From Nectonema munidae (taxonomy: Eukaryota > Nematomorpha > Nectonematoida > Nectonematidae): a DNA stretch of 64,000 nucleotides. The notes beneath the pieces were generated by a model. That model had not been told where the DNA came from, searched no databases, and was given only the letters and a program-made list of their open reading frames with translations. Within the stretch, counting starts at the first letter, position 1, and the number at the start of each line of letters is the position of its first letter. A program made the translations under genes and the position numbers. Positions 59,694-64,000 of the stretch are shown in pieces. The stretch is taken from assembly GCA_030549495.1 (NCBI GenBank), contig JAUIRK010000976.1, positions 544,501-608,500 on the forward strand, given 5' to 3'.

Positions 59694-61620
59694 TCTCACT
59701 GTTCTTTCTATAAAATTTTGATACAAATAAAACAAATCTAATCAAAAATAATAGCCTAAATACAAAAACTTGAGAAGCTCAAAGAACACTAGTCTTAAAA
59801 ATTTAGAAAAATATTTAATTGGTTATTGGAAGAATTTAAGTCTTCTATTTAAAATCTTCGTGTTTTAAAAAAATATCTAATTTTATATAAACAAAAAATG
59901 AAGAAGAACCTTGCTGAAAAAGTTAAGAAAAAAAAATAATGAGATGCTTGAAATTTCAATTTTTTAATCTGAAAAATCCAAAAGTATAAAATTGCCAGAA
60001 ATTGAAAAAATAAAAGATTTTGGAAGAATCAATAAAAAGTAATGAAAATATAATTTTTTTATAATTTGCATATTTAGAAGTACTTAAACTGAAAAAATAT
60101 TTAACAACACTAAATATTATCTAAAGTAAAGAATGCGAAGAGTTGAATCATTTTAAAAACTATTACCCCTACTTCGGGGAAAGTTTACCCCGAGGGGAAC
60201 GGGGAGCATGTATCCCCGCGGGGAAAGGGGAAGTTCGGGGTCCCCGTCCTTCTCTGGTATATACCATTTTTTAAGTATGCTGAATTAAGTGGTGATATTC
60301 ATTTTTATGAAAATCAATCAAACCTGTCAAAAAATTGATTTATCTCAAAAAGAAACATTTTATCCAAATAATTTTATAAATTTTTACACATATATACCCA
60401 TTTTCAAGTAAGCTGTGTTTACTAGTGATATTCCTTTTTTATGAAAATCAGTCAAACCTGAGAAAAAATAATTTAAATATGGCATCCCATGTTAAAATTA
60501 AAATTTTTATTCTTATAAAAAGTTTTTTTTACATATATATTATATACCCATTTTCATGTACTATGTATAATTTTATGGTGATGTTCATTTTTATGAAATC
60601 AATAAAACCTGTCCAAAAAAATCGATTAAACATGTAAATCAATGTCAAATATATAAACTTCAAAATAAATTCTACTTGCAGTATTTCTCTGGTAATTATT
60701 TTCTTAATTTATTTAATAAACGAACTTTAGTTGTTTCACTCAAAATATTTCATTTGTCAGTAAATTATGTAACTCGATAGGACTTCCATCTTTTTGGCTA
60801 CAAATTCGTTATCGGCTTGTAGTCTCTACGTCATATTATAATTTACAGTATCTAATTTTGGTATTCATTCTATGATGATCCTTTCTTGGTAGCTCTTTTT
60901 TCATTAGAAATTTATATTCTTCAATGTGTGTTCGAAAATTTTTTTATAATGATAAAATTACTTTTTTCCTCTCTCAAAGCATTTTGAAGAATCTTCTGGA
61001 TGATCTTAGATTTTTTTTATCAGTATAGTGTATTTTATTATCAGGCCTGAATATTTGTCGAACCAATCTCAGTTCAAATGTTTTTTTTTCTGATGAATCA
61101 TTCGTGATGTTCATTGTTCAATTACAAAAAGTTGTCCACCTTCATCTAAAAGATTCTCTCTTTCACACAAAAGGAAAAAGATGGACAAATTCAATTTAAA
61201 TTAAAAAATATTTTGATATTGACTAAATTCTCACATATTGGCACTTCCTACCATTCTTAGTTAAATGATAATTGTAATCCTAGATGATAAGCTATAGATT
61301 TAAAGATTTTTCATTTGTAAAAGAGGAACTTTTTTTTTACGATCAAAATCTTTTTTGAAGCACCGAATATTAGATCATTACACCACTTCATTATTCATTA
61401 GAACATGGTAGATCTTCCATTTAGTCAAGATACATATTTTTTTTAAATTATTTCTTTTGATCACACGTTCTCTTTTCAATTAGTTTTCAAGTTGCTTCCT
61501 TCTCTCATACTAATCTTCAAAAAATTTTATAATACGTTTTATTTTTTTTAAAAGAACAAAATGATCTCCCTTTTCAACTATAAAAATATTTAATTACAGC
61601 AAAAAATTTATCATCTTCAT

Positions 61621-62225
61621 GCATATTCAATATTTTTAAAAGTTTTATACAAAAAAATAAATATACATCAAAAGTTTATCTAATAATGAATGCAAATATG
61701 TCTAATTTAGAATTGCGATAACGGTCTGGTATATCGACTCTAAAGAAAAGGAATCTTATTTACAAAATAGAAGAGCAATCTCAAGTTCTTTTACAAGTTT
61801 TTTCATTTGAAAGCAAAATTTTTTTCCCATTTTTTTATACAAATTTTTATTTTTTTTTAATTCAACTTTTATCATACATTTCTTTGTTTTTCATGAAAAA
61901 CAATAAATTTATAATAAGGTCTATTTTTTTAAATAACTAGAGAATCTATACTGCTGATTGCCTTCTGATAGAAAATATGGTACATACTGATATAGGCTTC
62001 AAAATAACAACCTGACAAACTCTATAAACAAAGTTTTAATAATTCTGGGTTTATTGAATTCGAATCTATATGTTTTTTGCTAATAAGAATTTTTCTTCAT
62101 TGTACACTCTTTTCATAGCTCATCTGTGCATTCTTATAACACGAGATCAGTGGTTTCCAATTTTTGTGGTTCGGCGTACCTTTATCTTACTGATGTAAAT
62201 GAAGCTGACATTACCATTTTAACAT
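61621..62225. other. Non-coding stretch
   Basis: AT-rich, nothing recognised. Confidence 0.45.
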
Positions 62226-62239
62226 GAGACTAGTAGCTT

Positions 62240-62417
62240 TGGTTGGTTGGAGATATCAAAGCACTTTCAACCGTAAGACTCTATGCTCGCATTATGCTTA
62301 AGATGGTTAATCACAGTTTTTGTGAATTTGTTTTTAGAGTTGGGAGCCTTGGGGATCGAACCCCTGACCTTCAACTGCTAAGCTAAGAGCTACACCCTAA
62401 CAACCATTGAGGCTCAA
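62240..62417 (-). mobile_element. SINE family 1, full-length copy
   Basis: On the minus strand: TTGAGCCTCAATGGTTGTTA, B box GGGGTTCGATCCCC, body AATTCACAAAAACTGTGATT and GCATAATGCGAGCATA, ending in CCAACCAACC. It is flanked by the 14-bp duplication GAGA(C/T)TAGTAGCTT (62226-62239 and 62418-62431, one mismatch). Confidence 0.85.
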
Positions 62418-62431
62418 GAGATTAGTAGCTT

Positions 62432-63352
62432 GAATTTTAAAAGAACAAAATTAACACAATCTTTTTCACAAATTTATTGAAAACAACGAGAAGCATATGA
62501 GAGTCAACATATAAAGTGATCTTTTAAAATATAAGGGGAACAAGAGTAGTAAGAATATTTAAAAAGGAATCTTCAAAGGAAGCCTTCTATTTAAATATAG
62601 AAAAGTTTTTGCTTCGTATACGAGTGCAAGATCTCCAAAACCGGGGGATGGTGTCCTACTTTTTTTTTATATTCAACTCCAATCATGTCTCGGACTTCAT
62701 ATCTTAAAAACTGTCAACTCTGACTTTAAAGAGCCAATACTTCCTTACTTCACAAAAATATTGTGCATGAATTTGAAAAAAAATAAATTTGTTTCATTTA
62801 GTCATAAAATGATTTGAATTTAATATGAGTCTTCATGCGGAATTTTTTATATAAAAACGAAGTAATGTAAAGATTATAAATGTATGTGATAAGTTTTATT
62901 CTTCTCACTAATGAATATAAGTTATACCTGGACCTGGAGTCAAAATTGGAGTTGTAAAATTTGACTACAATAACGAACCAGACTCCAGTTCTGATTTATC
63001 AGTTTGCTTTTTTTACCAGATGTTACAAAATCCTGATAGATTTTATGACTTCTTTTGAAAACCCTTTCTCACACAGCAGAGAGATCGATGTTGTTGCTGT
63101 CTATGTGGTGTTAAGAGTTACGGAGTTATAGGGAAAATATCCGACTAATTAAAAAAAAATTCTCACTTTCGGAAAGAAGAGCCACTCTATATCCTTACAA
63201 AAATTAGACTTTTTTTATAAAAAAAATTTCTTAAAAAATCCGGATTCTAAATTTTATTAGATACCGACACACAGTGTACCTTATACACGTTTACCCTCGG
63301 GGATCACTGGGAAGTGCTGGTGAGGATTCAAGTAAAGCGTCAAAGGTATCAT
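62432..63352. other. Non-coding stretch
   Basis: AT-rich, nothing recognised. Confidence 0.45.
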
Positions 63353-63440
63353 GTGGTGTTTTCATCGACAAGACGAATTGCACTGCTTGTGTACAACTAT
63401 GAGCAAAGAAGGCCGGATCCTGGCTCGAACCGAAGTATCT
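63353..63440 (-). repeat. SINE family 2, partial copy
   Basis: GTGTTTTCATCGACAAGACG and AACTATGAGCAAAGAAGGCC with CTCGAACC (decayed B box) match the 3' part of the family on the minus strand. The A-box end is missing. Confidence 0.5.
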
Positions 63441-64000
63441 ACAAATTCTTCAATACAAAAAAGAAGCAAGGATTGTAACATTATATCATAAGAAGAAGAG
63501 AAAGCATACAATAAAAAAAATTGAATATACAATATAACGTATATTTGATATAGATTTTATTTCATGTAGGGTATGATATGTGATAGGATATTTCGCAAGG
63601 CCATAAAGCCGTTTAAGGAGATATCCTAACTAAATAAGCGATTATAAAATAAGAAAAAATGAGTTATAATAAAAAAATATATAAGTCATACAAATAAAAG
63701 ACATAACGAGATAATAGAGAGGTAATTTTTTTATATAATTTTTCGAATTTTTTTAGCTAACTGCGTCATGGATTGAAGTAGTACTGTTAAAAGTTTGGTG
63801 AGTTCAAATTGGTTAGTTGAATTTTATGGCATTGTCGGATATATATTATCGTATTTAAAATATTTTTTCCACCTGGGCAAAAGGTTTATAAGGTAATTAT
63901 TATCATATGTGTTAAGTATAAGAAAGTAGAAAAATTTTGATGTTTTTATGTTTTCTCAATTTAATTAAAGATAATAATTGAATGCCTAGTCGATTTGTGG
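63441..64000. other. Non-coding stretch to window end
   Basis: AT-rich, nothing recognised. Confidence 0.45.

Larger units (their letters stand above)
57942..60256 (-). mobile_element. hAT element nested in TTAA element
   Basis: Ends are CAGAGTACGACGGGGA (left) and CAGAGAAGGACGGGGA (right, reversed). An 8-bp duplication flanks it (ATATATAC / GTATATAC, one mismatch), as for hAT. Subterminal regions are rich in GGGGC. It encodes on the minus strand a BED-type zinc finger (CTVCKRILKTTKG, LQDHLKRHPSSY) and the start of a hAT transposase (SLAFTSDIWTSRTLNSYISL, TCHMID, CIPWLCVTDNARNLK) that stops before the catalytic core is complete. An internally deleted, non-autonomous copy. Confidence 0.8.
57668..61620 (-). 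mobile_element. TTAA element, copy 3, inverted, split by hAT
   Basis: Begins with TTAA (57664-57667) and CCCTATTAGTTCTGGG, then GGGGCGTAAAGTGCCCC, then right-arm ~150-bp units in reverse orientation. After the hAT insertion (57942-60256) it resumes in register with the repeat unit and runs through the core (AACTCGATAGGACTTCCATC, GAACATGGTAGATCTTCCAT) to about 61620. The left arm and left terminus are missing. Confidence 0.7.

Overview
The window is eukaryotic nuclear DNA: strongly AT-rich, with spliceosomal introns and several classes of arthropod- or invertebrate-like transposable elements. The host genes look metazoan. The mix (HIF prolyl hydroxylase, RAD50, an ERp57-type disulfide isomerase, RTE, CR1/L2-like and I/jockey-like LINEs, tRNA-derived SINEs, hAT, piggyBac and Helitron-like DNA) would suit an invertebrate, perhaps a crustacean such as a parasitic copepod. 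The species guess is weak and is an inference.

Three host genes are clear. PDIA3-like (3555-5024, minus) and RAD50 (14200-18174, minus) are each one uninterrupted reading frame. An EGLN-type HIF prolyl hydroxylase (37848-52401, plus) is rebuilt here from five exons. Its 287-residue product keeps the iron ligands H130, D132 and H191 and the 2-oxoglutarate arginine R200, with the spacing of human EGLN1. The gene covers 14.5 kb because introns 1 and 2 are filled with minus-strand LINEs, one of them split by a hAT-type element.

Region by region: 1-3500 holds a diverged ~150-bp repeat array. 3.5-9.3 kb holds PDIA3, a Helitron-like element, a hairpin MITE, 28-bp tandem repeats and a SINE. 9.3-13 kb is a complete TTAA-flanked element with 16-bp perfect inverted termini and internal arrays of ~150-bp units. 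14.2-18.2 kb is RAD50. 18.2-29.4 kb is gene-poor, with MITEs, SINEs, a LINE fragment and a puzzling inverted pair of exon-like segments. 29.4-31 kb is a second copy of the TTAA element. 31.9-35.2 kb is an RTE LINE with a 15-bp target duplication. 35.7-37.3 kb is a broken member of an unclassified dispersed protein family. 37.8-52.4 kb is the EGLN gene. 52.6-56.3 kb holds a spliced hAT-type gene and a piggyBac transposase remnant. 57.7-61.6 kb is a third, inverted copy of the TTAA element, split by a hAT element that carries a 680-bp internal tandem duplication.

The most interesting signals are: the TTAA element family, whose two arms are arrays of a nucleosome-sized repeat and whose ends carry G-run/C-run stem-loops; an I/jockey-like LINE with a 2A-type GDIEANPGP motif followed by a PHD-like zinc finger; and a SINE sharing the (AAC)n tail of that LINE. 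No retrovirus, LTR element or Polinton was recognised.
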